Shown piece after piece: positions 9,420 to 20,097 of a stretch of 64,000 nucleotides of DNA. The position numbers and the translations under genes were made by a program. A model generated the notes under the pieces. The model was not told the DNA's origin. It saw nothing but the letters and a program-made list of their open reading frames with translations, and made no database searches. The stretch covers positions 5,976,756-6,040,755 of the forward strand of contig NC_088318.1 in assembly GCF_910592395.1 (NCBI RefSeq). The letters are read 5' to 3'. Source of the DNA: Lineus longissimus. Taxonomy: Eukaryota; Nemertea; Pilidiophora; Heteronemertea; Lineidae. Positions within the stretch are counted from its first letter, which is position 1; each line of letters begins with the position of its first letter.

Positions 9420-9790
9420 GTCATAACTTGTTACTGTTACTCAGCCACAGTCCAACAATGGACCGGTTTCTTTTGCATAGTAACTGCTTAGATAATAAAA
9501 AGACACTCAATTTGGTTAATACGAGCCAACCAGGCTTTTAGCAATAATTGACCGCTTGTCTATAACAAGGCCTATTCGGTAACGTCGGTAACATCGATTT
9601 CCCTTCATTGACAGTTAACCAACGCACGTTGTCAAAAAGCTATTGTATGAATAGGTGGGCGTTCCTAATGTGCTTTGGTGACCACCAATCAGAAGAAGGA
9701 CCTTACGTATGTATTCATCACAGCAGCGCAGCCCTGGTGGTAATGCTCGTGTAACCAATAGCATCAAAGTTAACAAGCATGGTACGTTGA
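9420..9790. other. non-coding right portion of the Harbinger element
   Basis: No gene recognised. It leads to the right terminal inverted repeat at about 9800-9846. Confidence 0.5.
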
Positions 9791-9846
9791 ATTAGATACT
9801 TCTTAGGTTCCCGTCTGTTCCTAACGTTCTATCATGAGACAGACCT

Positions 9847-10935
9847 ATCAAACCGCTCACACTGACCGTTCCCTTGCGGGTGGTATGGGGTTGTAAGGGA
9901 ACTTTTAATTCCTGATATCTCTTTCAGTTGAGTTACTAATTTGCCAGTGAAACAAGCCCCTCTATCAGAGTGAAGTCTTCGCGGAAAACCAAAGTTTAAG
10001 AAGAATCCTTTCCACAACATTGCTGCTACCTCTTTGGCAGTCTGCGTCTTTGTGACAAACGCCCTTGCAAAACGGGTGAAGTGGTCGGTAACAACCAATA
10101 TATTCTCCCTGCCAGCTTTATCCTGATCAACAGACAAAAAATCAATACACACAAGGTCCATAGGCCCTGTAGACTGTAACTTGTTCAACATAGCCGGGCG
10201 ATTGTTGCTCGCCTTCCTCAAAGTACATCTCTGGCAATTGCGGCAGTAACGGTGTATGTCTTGCTCCATGCCTACCCAATAGAAGCGCATTCTGGCTATG
10301 CCGATTGCACGCTCGGAACTCAAGTGTCCCATGTCATCATGAATTCCTGTAAACACTCGAGCTCTATATTCTGCAGGTACCACTAATCGGTCAAAATGCT
10401 TCCCATTAAGGTTGCTACCCTTGTAAAGTAGTCCATCGGTGATCTTGAAAGATTTGAAATTCTTTAACAAGGATCTCACGGCGGGTAGCTCCTTCCTACG
10501 TTGCATTTGGATAAATGTAACATTGGCTCCAACTATCTCTCGGGCACGTCCAATTGTGAGGTCACTACTCTGGGCTTTCCTGATCAGGCTTCTCTTCAAT
10601 GCCGTAACTGGTATCCCTTGGAATGGATCATCCTGCAATTCAGCAATGGCACCCATGGAATTGGCAAGGCTCATGATTGGTGGTGCATCAGCGGCGGTTA
10701 GGGCAGCACACAAAAACTCTTTGACGTCAGTTGTGCATTTAGCTCTGTCTAATAAGGAGTTGGTAACTTCCTCTTGATCCCAGTCATCCAGTAGCTCAGG
10801 GTCATCCATCGGTTGGGGTCTTCTGGAAAGTCCATCAGCATCAGAATTTTTCTTGCCAGCAATGTATTGGATGGTGAAGTCAAAGGATGAAAGTGCGGCC
10901 ACCCATCATTGTCCTGTAGCGTCTAAACGTGCTGT
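9847..10935 (-). pseudogene. pol: end of RNase H plus integrase of the gypsy-type pol, interrupted
   Basis: The frame starts within the RNase H C-terminal end (FTIQYIAGKKNSDADGLSRR, a strong Ty3/gypsy signature). It then shows the integrase zinc-binding HHCC segment (HDDMGHLSSERA and CRNCQRC) and the catalytic core with its three acids in CIDFLSV, HSDRGACF and GNGQCERF. The reading frame differs from the upstream RT/RNase H frame: a one-base change near 10935 and an in-frame TGA at 10906-10908 separate them. After the catalytic Glu the sequence runs into the Harbinger terminal repeat at 9846, so the integrase C-terminal domain is missing. Integration activity from this copy is not expected. 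Confidence 0.88.
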
Positions 10936-13244
10936 GTCATGACATAGGTTAAAGGATTGTTATCTGTTTTCACAGTGAATTTTGCACCATACAAATAGTC
11001 TTTGAATTTGTCTGTTACTGCCCACTTGAGTGACAAAAACTCTAACTTGTGCGCTGGATAGTTACGCTCACTATTGCTTAAGCCGCGACTTGCAAAAGCT
11101 ATTGGTTGTAAAGTTCTTTCTTGCTGTTGATAAAGAGCAGCTCCAAGTCCAGAAAGGCTAGCATCTGTGTGAAGCTCATATGCAATCTGTGGATTCGCCA
11201 TCGCTAATACTGGGGCTGATGTAATAGCAGTCTTCAAAATGAGGAATGCTTTCTCACAGTCTGCTGTCCATAACACACCGAATGGTTTCTTTATCTTGAC
11301 ACGATCAGTAATCAACTTTGTCCCCTTTTGATGGGTATACCCTTTCAATAACTCTGTCAGTGGATGTGCCAGTTTTGAAAAACCCTGAATGAACCTGCGA
11401 TAGTAGCCCATAAATCCTAACAAAGAACGGAGTTCTTTCATATTTTCTGGCCTTCGCCAACTACTTACCGCTGCAACTTTCTTTGGGTCAGTTTCAATAC
11501 CTCTTTCCGATACCACATGACCTAAGTACCGAACGGATCTCTGAAAGAAATGACATTTCTCCGGGCTTAACTTTAGACCAAATTGACGCAAACGTTGTAA
11601 AGCCAAACGTAACCTAGATTCATGTTCTTCAAGTGTAGTTGAAAAGATTATCAAATAATCTATGAATGCGAGAGCCCAATCTAAATTCATACTCCCCAAA
11701 CATCTCTCCATGAGTCTTTGAAAGGTTGCTGGTGCATTAGTTACGCCCTGTGGAAGTCGGTTCCACTCAAAGAAGCCCAATGGACAAGTAAATGCAGTCT
11801 TTGACTTATCTTCTTCTCGTATCTTCACATTATAATATCCAGACTTAAGATCCATGGTAGAAAACCAACGGCAACCAGATAACTTTGTGAAGGCATCCTC
11901 GATTCTTGGAAGAGCGTAGGCGTCCTTTACAGTGATTCTGTTTAGTTTCCGATAGTCAACTGTCAATCTTACATCACCGTTCTTCTTCCGTACCAATACA
12001 ATCGGACTTGCGTAAGGGCTCTTCGATTCACGGATGATTTGCGCATCTAAAAGTTGTTGGATATGTCTCCGAGCATCCTCCAAGTCACGAGGAGCTATAG
12101 GTCTTGATCTTTCTTTAAATGGAATGTCATTGGTTAACTCAATCCTATGTTCTGTCATATCAGCACAGCCTATATCCATGTCATGAGTTGAGAATACATC
12201 TCGAAATTCTCGCAGCAAGCTTCGTGCTCTACCAGACCATTCCGCTGAAAGGCTTTCGTCAAACTGGAACTTGTCTATAAAGTCTGGATTAGAACTGCGT
12301 TCACTAGGCTCAGGCTCTTCAGTTGTCTCCGCCAACTTTGCAGAAATAACAGGCGCATCCACATCTTGGCGTTTCTTGCTATTGCCAACTGATCTGACCC
12401 AATTAGGAAGGAACAAGTCAGCAATAGTTGACCTAGGCGGAATTATAATCTCTCTCTCTGACACATTTGTCACCTGTACATTAACTCTAGATTTACCAGT
12501 GGCAGGCATAGTTACAAGAGTGTTTCGCACTAAGATACCTCCAGGCAGGGGGTTGTCATGAATCGGCTCCTGAACTATAACTGGATATGCAATTTTAGTG
12601 TTCGTTGTCTTGACCATGCCAGGAATGGATACAGTCTCACCAGATTTGACCACAGTGGCCCTGAAATTAAGAACCTTAACTGAACCAAGCCGTCCACTCT
12701 CTCTATCACAAAACTTCTCTCCATTGATCGCTGAATCATTAATACGCTGTACCTCAGAAGGAGCCCACAAAGGAACAGACTCTGGCCACAAATCAGTAAG
12801 AACATTAGTACCAATAAGAAGAGGAACGTCTGAGGAAAATGCAGTATCGGGACAAACTAGGAATAGGCAGGCAATAAACTTTTCAGCCTCTGGACCACCA
12901 GGAAATTGAACATCTGCAGATATATATCCCAAATATGGCAAAAGATTCCCACCAGCCCCTTCAATGCTAATCACCTGTTGAAGTGATTCCAAGGGTCTGA
13001 TATGTGTAAGATGAGTACGGTAAAATGTTTCAGAAACTGTGCTCACTTGCGAACCGGAATCTAACAGACATTTTCCTAAAACTCCATCAACCACGACTTG
13101 AGATTCACACCTGTCTCCAATAAGCTTCGACAAGATACTTGGTTCATCTACTGGATGGTGTTGTCGAGTACTACCGTTGCAGTTTGGGCCTTTCGGTTTG
13201 CCTGCCTGCGTATGACCCTCTACACAGGCATTCCTTAGTTTCCC
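10923..13244 (-). pseudogene. pol: pol: retropepsin, reverse transcriptase and RNase H
   Basis: The frame is open from the gag/pol overlap (13244) to a stop at 10923. Domains in order are a retropepsin-like aspartic protease (CLLDSGSQVSTVS), a linker, RT (TVDYRKLNRITVKDAYALPR; FSTMDLKSGYYNV; LPQGVTNAPATFQRLM), and RNase H (LHTDASLSGLGA, HKLEFLSLKWAV, TDNNPL). The RT active site, normally Y-x-D-D, reads FIDYLIIFS: the second catalytic Asp is Tyr (codon 11655-11657), so polymerase activity should be lost. Entry into this frame is explained by a -1 frameshift heptamer at the end of gag. The frame ends prematurely at the RNase H C-terminus because of a one-base change. Confidence 0.92.
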
Positions 13245-14284
13245 TGATAAACATTGTCATCTTGTCTTCCTCCCCCTTTCAAAAAATTGCAGACTTTCCT
13301 GGGATCTCCCTGTCTGGTACAATCTCTAAAGAAGTGTCCGCTCTCGCCACAGTTGTAACATATCCTGCTTCTTGTCTGGGATGAAGGTGCACGGGATCTT
13401 GGTCGCCATCCACTTGGTTCTGTTGAGCGGGTAGTACCACGACCTCGACCTCGACCATTTGGATGGTGTTCATCAGCTTCAACCTCAGTTACCCGTTCCC
13501 TCTTAAGTTCATCTACAGCAACGCTGAGAGCTTTAACTGTTTCAAGCAACTGTGTCATTTGAGTATTATGGGTTGATGCATCAGCAGTTGTCTGGGACTT
13601 TGCTATTGCTTGGGTTCTCTTCGTTGTGGTACTTTCACTATGATGGTCTCCAAACCTCGAGTTCTTGTCTTTTAGTCTGGTTTCTTCTTCTACAAGACCA
13701 CAAAAGAGCTCTCCGAAGTCGTCATACTCGTAACCGTTAAGTTTGATTAAGAGTGTTTCATCCTTGCATGCCCTAGTGAATTGTTTACTCAAAACTTTGA
13801 ACTCCTCATCATGAAGTATCTCGCCTCAGTCGACTACTCTCCTCAATAAACCTTGAAGTCGTTGCAGTAGTTGGCTTGGTTTCTCTTCCTCTTTCTGTAC
13901 CACATCGTAAAACCTCATGAGTAGCTCATGTCCATCCGCAGCCTGACCATATGCTGATTTCAGCACTTTCAGTATTTTAGCTATATCTACAGTAGGTCCC
14001 AAACTCCTAGCTAAACCGGCAGCAGGTTGGATTAGGCTTCCACGCACGAGACGATGTTTCACTTTGTCATCAATGTCGGTTTCTTCATCCAGCTGTTGAA
14101 CCTCAAATTCCCACGAGTCAAAATCATGCTCCGAAGATGAAGGATTCTTCCTCCCCGAGAATGTCTTCAATCTGCGCATCCATTGTCTCTCATCACGGTT
14201 AAAATGATTGTTCGGGTCTTCTTGCTTCACTGCTATTGCCATGTCTTCTCCGTCTCCCTCAGCCATGGCCAATATCTGAAACAT
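13235..14284 (-). pseudogene. gag: gag: capsid and CCHC nucleocapsid, one internal stop
   Basis: From the ATG at 14282-14284 (a second ATG, GCCATGG, seven codons in has the better context) a frame of about 350 codons runs to TAA at 13235-13237, with one internal TGA at 13826-13828. The first part holds an acidic N-terminus and a helical capsid-like region (FDSWEFEVQQL, LKSAYG, LLMRFYDVVQKEEEKPSQLLQRLQ), reminiscent of Ty3/PNMA-type capsids. After the stop come a Gln/Thr-rich stretch, a basic Arg/Gly-rich stretch and a single zinc knuckle CYNCGESGHFFRDC that binds RNA. The TGA splits capsid from nucleocapsid. It could be a mutation or, less likely, a readthrough codon. Confidence 0.85.
13238..13244 (-). 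promoter_or_regulatory. -1 ribosomal frameshift heptamer GGGAAAC at gag/pol junction
   Basis: On the coding strand the gag frame ends CAG GGA AAC TAA. G-GGA-AAC fits the X-XXY-YYZ slippery rule, and shifting back one base gives GGG AAA CTA AGG, which is exactly the open pol frame. There are no stops in the pol frame from here to the protease. Confidence 0.7.
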
Positions 14285-14319
14285 ATACTACAAATTAATT
14301 GGATAGTTTGGATATTTCA

Positions 14320-14462
14320 ACAACAGTTCAGCTTTAATGAACGGATCCGAACGACAGTTCAGCTTTAAGCAAAAGAAAATTTATTTATTTATTTATTTAA
14401 TTTTTTTTGAGACGGTTCAGCTTTAAACAAATGGATTTTCGGAAAACGGTTCAGCTTTAAAG
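14320..14462 (-). repeat. four copies of a 12-bp repeat in the retrotransposon leader
   Basis: GTTCAGCTTTAA (plus-strand orientation) occurs at about 14325, 14356, 14416 and 14447, mostly preceded by ACG or ACA. It lies between the primer-binding site and gag, with a TTTATTTATTTATTTAA tract between copies. A role in RNA packaging or transcription is possible but inferred. Confidence 0.75.
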
Positions 14463-14539
14463 CTTTCAAAATACATCAAAAAACACCTACCTGTCATCAA
14501 CACCACCTACCTGTCTTATAACGCAGAGAAAATATTAAA

Positions 14540-14555
14540 AACACGTTTGGCGCCA
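14540..14555 (-). promoter_or_regulatory. primer-binding site, tRNA-Lys-like
   Basis: On the coding strand, two bases after the 5' LTR end (...GTTACA, then AA), the sequence reads TGGCGCCAAACGTG. It resembles the complement of an animal tRNA-Lys 3' end (TGGCGCCCAACGTG), with one mismatch. Position and TGG start are right for a minus-strand primer site. Confidence 0.7.
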
Positions 14556-14557
14556 TT

Positions 14558-15021
14558 TGTAACAACCAAAAATCGTGGGACCATACTCTAGTTATAACAA
14601 CACAAGTCTGGATATGCGAATGTGGTGTTTATTTCTTAATGTTACACTGTCTACTATTAATTACACACTGTATGCTGTGTGCTTCAAGAGCATACACTAT
14701 GTACAAAGCACTACAGTCATGCTGACTCTCAACTTAGTTTCTGAAATTACAAAGATGTGGGCCTACTACCTACGAAATAAAGAACAGGGGGGTTTAATAA
14801 TATTTAGCTTGGACCATTGGGGGGAGGCATAGCCAGGTTCATCACCTTAAAGTTGAACAAAATTGGAATTTAGATGGAGAAGAAGAAAAACACGGTCATG
14901 GAAGACATGTTGGAATTTTGTGACACCAGATTGAGGCTCAGTTCAATCAGGTCACAGGCCTACAGGCCTACAAAGGGTGTAACAAAAAATTGAGGCCCAA
15001 ATACAAAATGACCTGGCTACA
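14558..15021 (-). repeat. 5' LTR of the Ty3/gypsy element
   Basis: It pairs with 4259-4721 and is followed by the target duplication CTCA. It differs from its partner by six substitutions and a 1-bp G-run indel. Confidence 0.95.
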
Positions 15022-15025
15022 CTCA

Positions 15026-15395
15026 CAAGTTTATAACCTTCTAGCTTAAATAGAAACGAAACGTCTGTGACCTTGAAAATTAGGTCAAATCAAAAACCCG
15101 GGTGATATGTCATTTGACCTTATTAGATACACCCACAATAAAAGTTTCGTCACTCTACGTACAACCATTAGCTTGAAAAAGGCAAAAACAATTTCCAAGA
15201 TGGCCGCCTGGAGGCCAGAAAGTAGGTCATATCGCAAAAAAGAAAACTTTTTCTGGGAGTTTTGCCCAAAGCTACCATCACACCAAGTTTTATCCATCTA
15301 GCCCTAGCGGTGACGAGACGTGCCCCGCTAACGGACGACGACGGACGACGGACGCCACGGTATCGTATGAGCTCCCCAGAGGTCAGCTAAAAACG
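15026..15395. repeat. right part of the older interspersed repeat
   Basis: This is the continuation of the repeat interrupted by the LTR element. It contains AAGATGGCCGCCTGGAGGCC, then a tail GACGACGGACGACGGACGCC and GGTCAGCTAAAAA. Similar ACGGACG-rich tails followed by GAGGTCAGCTAAA are, from memory, common in invertebrate repeats. Confidence 0.6.
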
Positions 15396-15399
15396 AATA

Positions 15400-18300
15400 T
15401 GATCTTAAACCATAATCTTAATCGCAGCTAAATTTTTCATCCTGGATCCTGTTTAGACAAGCAGAATCGGGAAGTAATTATTATTTAGTTGGTGTTATAT
15501 CATGCGTTTATTTTCATTGTAAATATACATTTATTACGATGTAAGTGGATGCTGAATTCACACATTAAGTACATTTATTTTTATTCGCATGTATGCCAAC
15601 GCACCTATCTCTGCGCATCTGAAAAACAATTAATTGTTGAGTAATGTGCAATTTTCTTGTCACAAGTGTCAGAAAATAATAAATATTCATTGCATTCATG
15701 CTTAAATCAATATAAATCAATACGCAGCTCAATGCAAATTAATTTGATGATTAACAGGAATGCCAATTCATCTCACATTCTATAGTAAATGCAGTTCTAT
15801 CTATATGCCAAAAAGATGATATTGTTTGCCATTTCGCCGCTGCAAAGTGTTATAAAAGTTTATTACGAGCTGTCTTCAATTTGCTCTTTCTGAAAACAAA
15901 TTTGGAAAACTCAGGACTGAATGATTGTGATTACTAGACGACGAACCGCAACCCCTAAAACACAAAGTAGACAGGTTTCGCACCCGTTAGGAAGAGCTAC
16001 GAATGATGAAGTACGAAGTGTGTATTTTGTCGACGGTTTTGTAACATTTCCCAATTTAACACACCACTCAGTAAAACTGATGTTATTGTGTAAATGAATA
16101 ATTGGCAGAGGACTTGATGATACTGTAACGTTGAGCTGGACGCTACTCCAAACGAGTTCTTGTCCTCCCTCAGGTCGATGGAATCCCTGAGGTGAACGTA
16201 ACCTGGCTGCTGTGATACTAACAATGAACACGACGCTTCTTAATAAATCATGTAAATTGATGTTTCCCGGTATAAATGTTGGTTGAGTTGGCTGCAACAA
16301 AGTGGCATACAGACGGAAATCCAAACCGTACTTCCCCTTTGCTAACTAATCCAGAACTGACTTGTACACGTCGACACGACAGGCTGTTCTTGATAAGAAT
16401 TATAAATGACATAATATGACTAGGCCTATATGTTCCTATCCTTGAGCATAGGGGACTACTGGTATACCTGAATATCTACAAGACCTGCGGTAGCACAATA
16501 GATAGGCAAGCGGTGGTGGAAAAGTAATAATATTTAAATTACAGATGTCTCTGTAACAATACTACACTTTCGTACCTCGTGTTTCGTCGTTCGTCACGAA
16601 TGGCGAAACCTGCATATTGTATATGCAGAATATATGATCGTACCATACGTGCCAGTGAGTGTACAGTGCCTGCGTAAACATGCTGAATCGTGAACAGGGC
16701 ATAAAGTGGAGCATCTAGCATGCATCAGTTCCAAACGGGAGTATAGGGACAGCAGCCAGGGTTGCTTCTTTCAATTGCCCATTATAACACCACCTGCACA
16801 GAAGGGTTAGAGCGTATATCACAAACGGCTTATTGGTCCTGGGGAATGCGGTGTGACAAAAGCCAACCTGGACCCGATATTTTGTAAAACTAATAAGGGA
16901 ATGATGAAACTTGACCTTATTAGGTTTCATCACCCCCTGACTAATGTATTTTTAAAGACATTGAAAACAAAAAAAGAGTACACATAAGACATTAAAATGT
17001 CTTATAATATCTTTTTGTTTGTTTTTATTTCGTATTATTATATTACATGTCTTCATATCAGCAACAGCCTCATGGGCACTAACAAGATAAATGAATTGAA
17101 TTAAATTGTATGCTATATACAATAAGGGCTTAGTCACCTGTGAAATTTGGAAGGCATTCAAGTAATGCGTTGCTTTGACCTGGACCAAATTCATGAAGGG
17201 CGTTTAGCTTAAAACAGCGTTTAACTACTGAATAGACAGATTCAGTTCCTTCCCGTAAATCTTCACAGAATATGAATAGGCCCTGAAACTGATCATAGAG
17301 AAGTTGTACACGTCTAACCTTTAAACGCCCTTTATGAATTTGGCCTGTGTTTTATGCCATGGCTATGTGTATTTTGCTTAGTTTATCCTCCAGTGAGCAC
17401 GAAGGAAAACAAGGCAACATGCAGACATGGCCATGACTGGTGACGAAAAGACGTTCCCTGCACAGCAACTCAATTACTTGCAGCAAATTTACATGATTAG
17501 TGACGAATTCCGATAACGGCCGTGTCCTGCTTCGTCACCACCACCGACGGCCTGACACCGATTAGTATTTACGAGTTGGTACACTGTACATGTACTCTAT
17601 TGAAATCACCAACTGGCGCAGTTGTTGCCAGTGGGGGAAGGAGACTTGTTAATTGTCAAATAAGCGTAACCGCTGAAATAAGGTGGTTTGCTGCCGCGGC
17701 GCTCACCAAAACGCTCCCATATCATTGTAATCGATACTGATGCTTCTTCATGCGAAATGCAACTGACTGATGAGGTTGCAGTGGGAGTTTCACGAGGCAT
17801 GGCGCTTGTTTTTGTATTCAACATGGAAGAAGAGATCGACATGGTCTCTTTCTGGTCGATAGTATACTTTCATTTCAATTTGATAGTTCGCACGGACATA
17901 TTTGTTTAGACTGCGGAACACCTCTGGGTGTCTTTTCAATAACTTTGCCCTCTATGGTTTCCCGAATTTAGACTTGGTTGAGAAAAGTCTGGTTTGGACA
18001 GAAAAACCCGGAAAAAGATCGTTTAGAAGCCGAAAAAAGCCTGCATATTTATTGAGATTTGTTAATTTGTTAATTAATTAACAAATTAATTAATCGTTAA
18101 TTAATACTAGCAAAGAACAACATCTTCGAATGTGCGGGACCGCATTGTTATAAACGGTATATACTGTTAGAGGTCGCGTCATTAAACAGGGTATCAATCC
18201 GTCGGGTCGCGAATGTCATTGAAAACCATCCCCTCTTTTGAGGTTGGGCGGACCTGAAACCTCAATGATCGGGGACGTCGTGGATGTGATTTGCGTAGTA

Positions 18301-19140
18301 ATTCATTGCTTGAGAGACTATCATTCAGCAGTCACACGTTGGCCTTTGAGTATGTTGATATGGATACCAAATCGTAACCATACGTTGGTCGAACGGAACA
18401 CAAGAAAAAGAAGCAATATGCAGAATGTCTTTCATTTTCGTTTTCGATTCAAAAAACGTACGCTTGTTTAGAAGTGGAATTGTTTTCAACCCCAGCCAGT
18501 CTGGCGTATTTTATGACGGCCCCTCCATGATTGTAGACATTCGTCCCTTTTCGAGTGGCCACATGTGTTTTCCTTGGCTGTGGCTCTTCGTGTAAGGCGA
18601 TGAAGGTTCTCTAAGCAACTGACTGTTGGCTACATCAAGAAGGTAACAAAACACATCACGACGTTTCTTGCAGGGGTCCCAAACTGGCAAAACATAACAC
18701 CCCTATACACCTTTCCAGAAATGGGGCGCTGAGTGTCCGAAATAGTGATGTCATAAGGGGAAACTAGGCCTCATGGTTGAGGGACAAAGGAGATAGTCAT
18801 GGTTGACCAACACACTTGAATGCCTTTAATGACGGACAAGGGGGAAAAAGTTAGTTCCAATGCAAGCCACCAATTTCGGGAAGCATGTATACCACTGTTC
18901 ACAAACGTACCGATGTTTAGTATATGTGAGTGTTTCTGTGCGCCAGTGTTCCCCCTAAAATAGGCCAGGCCTCTCGAATGGTTGTTGCTTGGGGAGTAGA
19001 CGCTTAATCCGTGAATATAGAACAAACGGGGTAGCACCGAAAATTGGGGAACAAACACATCTGTTCACCGGTAGTCACCGAAAAGGAGAGGAGATCATTG
19101 AACATGTATATTCTTTGTTATGCAGCGGGGTATTTCAAAT
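15400..19140. other. non-coding, no gene recognised
   Basis: Short frames occur on both strands, including a 137-codon minus-strand frame at 15911-16324 with no motif I recognise. An AT-rich perfect palindrome of 28 bp lies at 18062-18089. This stretch may contain the promoter and 5' exon(s) of the PAN-domain gene that follows, but I could not identify a signal-peptide exon. Confidence 0.4.
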
Positions 19141-19142
19141 AA

Positions 19143-19481
19143 TTGTCAAAAAGCAGATATCATTATGCTCGTAATTTTTTTAAGTACTGTGTCAAAGCTA
19201 GGCAAATGCGAAACATGTATTTTGAAAAAGTCATATTTGACTGGAGCATATTAAGTCCAGACTTAGGTTTTCTGACCACCATATCCAGACTGACCTGTGC
19301 CGTTCTTTGTACGCGTATGCAGAGGACGTGTGTAACTTTTAACATCCTAAATACGTCCGTCGAAAAGAAAGATTCATTCGATGAGAAGTTCTGGATTTGT
19401 CAGATGAGTAAGCGGAGGGGGACCTGTATGGTAAAGGAGGAGGCATGCCGTCATAATGGTGCTAAGATGTATCAGATGAAG
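19143..19481 (+). CDS. exon with a PAN/apple-like cysteine domain
   Basis: The open frame spans 113 codons between a TAA at 19140-19142 and a splice donor AAG|GTAAGC at 19481/19482 (phase 0). The first in-frame ATG is at 19206; alternatively an acceptor at the T-rich TTTTTTTAAG near 19183 could begin the exon. The segment from MYFEKVIFDWSIL through RLTCAVLCTRMQRTCVTFNI to WICQMSKRRGTCM has the PAN/apple pattern: an N-terminal beta strand, then C-x3-C-x5-C-x-FN, then C-x-M. Such domains bind protein or carbohydrate in secreted or surface proteins. No signal peptide is visible in this exon, so a 5' exon is probably missing. It joins in frame to either downstream exon (acceptors at 20097 or 21206). 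Confidence 0.55.
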
Positions 19482-20097
19482 GTAAGCAGTACTACTGCTA
19501 GTTTAACTTCTACACTATTTCACTGGAATTCAGACCTGATATTGTTGTGAAGGGAAACTGCAGGCAGGGCAATTGGTGTGCCAGATTATGTGCTGGAAAT
19601 ACTTAGGATCAATTTCGTATGTGTTAAACACTATAAGAAGGTATGGCACAGGGTGAATTTTATATGTGTTTGAAATGTTAAGCGTCAGGGTCAATTCGGA
19701 AAGTGCTGGATATGCTAAAAAAGCTTTAATAGGATACTAGTGCAATATTGAGAATGATTTCCGCAATGTATTCCACTGACTGTCATGCGGACCGAGTTCT
19801 TGTATTTTCAAAGTGCGCCAGTCGCCTGCCAGTATTCTTACTTACATGTTAATGTTATTTTAACGTACATACTTGTACGATGAAGATGAGCAATTGTGAT
19901 AAATCACCTTAATGAAGATTGCATGCCGACGATTCTAATATACAGTGTTTAATATTGAATTACTCATTTCACGACAGCAGGCAAATTAGTGTAATACATG
20001 TAGATGTACTCGCAACATCTCCATGGTCATGGCGGCCATTTGTTGCATTTCATGTTACCTAATTTTTCATAGTGAGCCAGTTTGTTTTTGATTACAG

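Larger units (their letters stand above)
7878..9846. mobile_element. PIF/Harbinger-type DNA transposon nested in the LTR element
   Basis: The left end reads AGGTCTGTCTCATAACAAAA and the right end, reverse complemented from 9846, reads AGGTCTGTCTCATGATAGAA. The imperfect match runs on for about 40 bp, including GGGAACC, so these are terminal inverted repeats. Inside lies a Harbinger-like transposase fragment (plus strand) and an opposite-strand frame that may be the second Harbinger protein. The integrase reading frame of the host retrotransposon breaks at the right terminus, about six residues after its catalytic Glu. The left end is a 102-bp tandem duplication, and no clear 3-bp target duplication could be assigned. 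The element cannot be autonomous because its transposase is broken. Confidence 0.75.
4259..15021 (-). mobile_element. complete but disabled Ty3/gypsy-type LTR retrotransposon carrying nested inserts
   Basis: Two LTRs of 463 and 464 bp begin TG and end CA. They flank a minus-strand internal region with, in order, a primer-binding site, gag, protease, RT, RNase H, integrase, a pol C-terminal tail and a polypurine tract. The host sequence CTCA occurs directly before the left LTR (4255-4258) and directly after the right LTR (15022-15025), giving a 4-bp target duplication. Removing the element restores a continuous host repeat. By my alignment the LTRs differ by six substitutions and one 1-bp indel, about 1.3%, so the insertion is fairly young. 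Domain order protease-RT-RNase H-integrase is Ty3/gypsy. No envelope-like gene was recognised. A Harbinger element and other coding debris lie inside. Confidence 0.93.

Noticed and set aside
12271-12909. Plus-strand frames of about 96 and 103 codons
   Set aside because: They are antisense shadows of the pol frame.
15911-16324. 137-codon minus-strand frame
   Set aside because: No recognisable domain, no exon signals that I could support, and an overlapping frame of similar quality. Listed only as unexplained.
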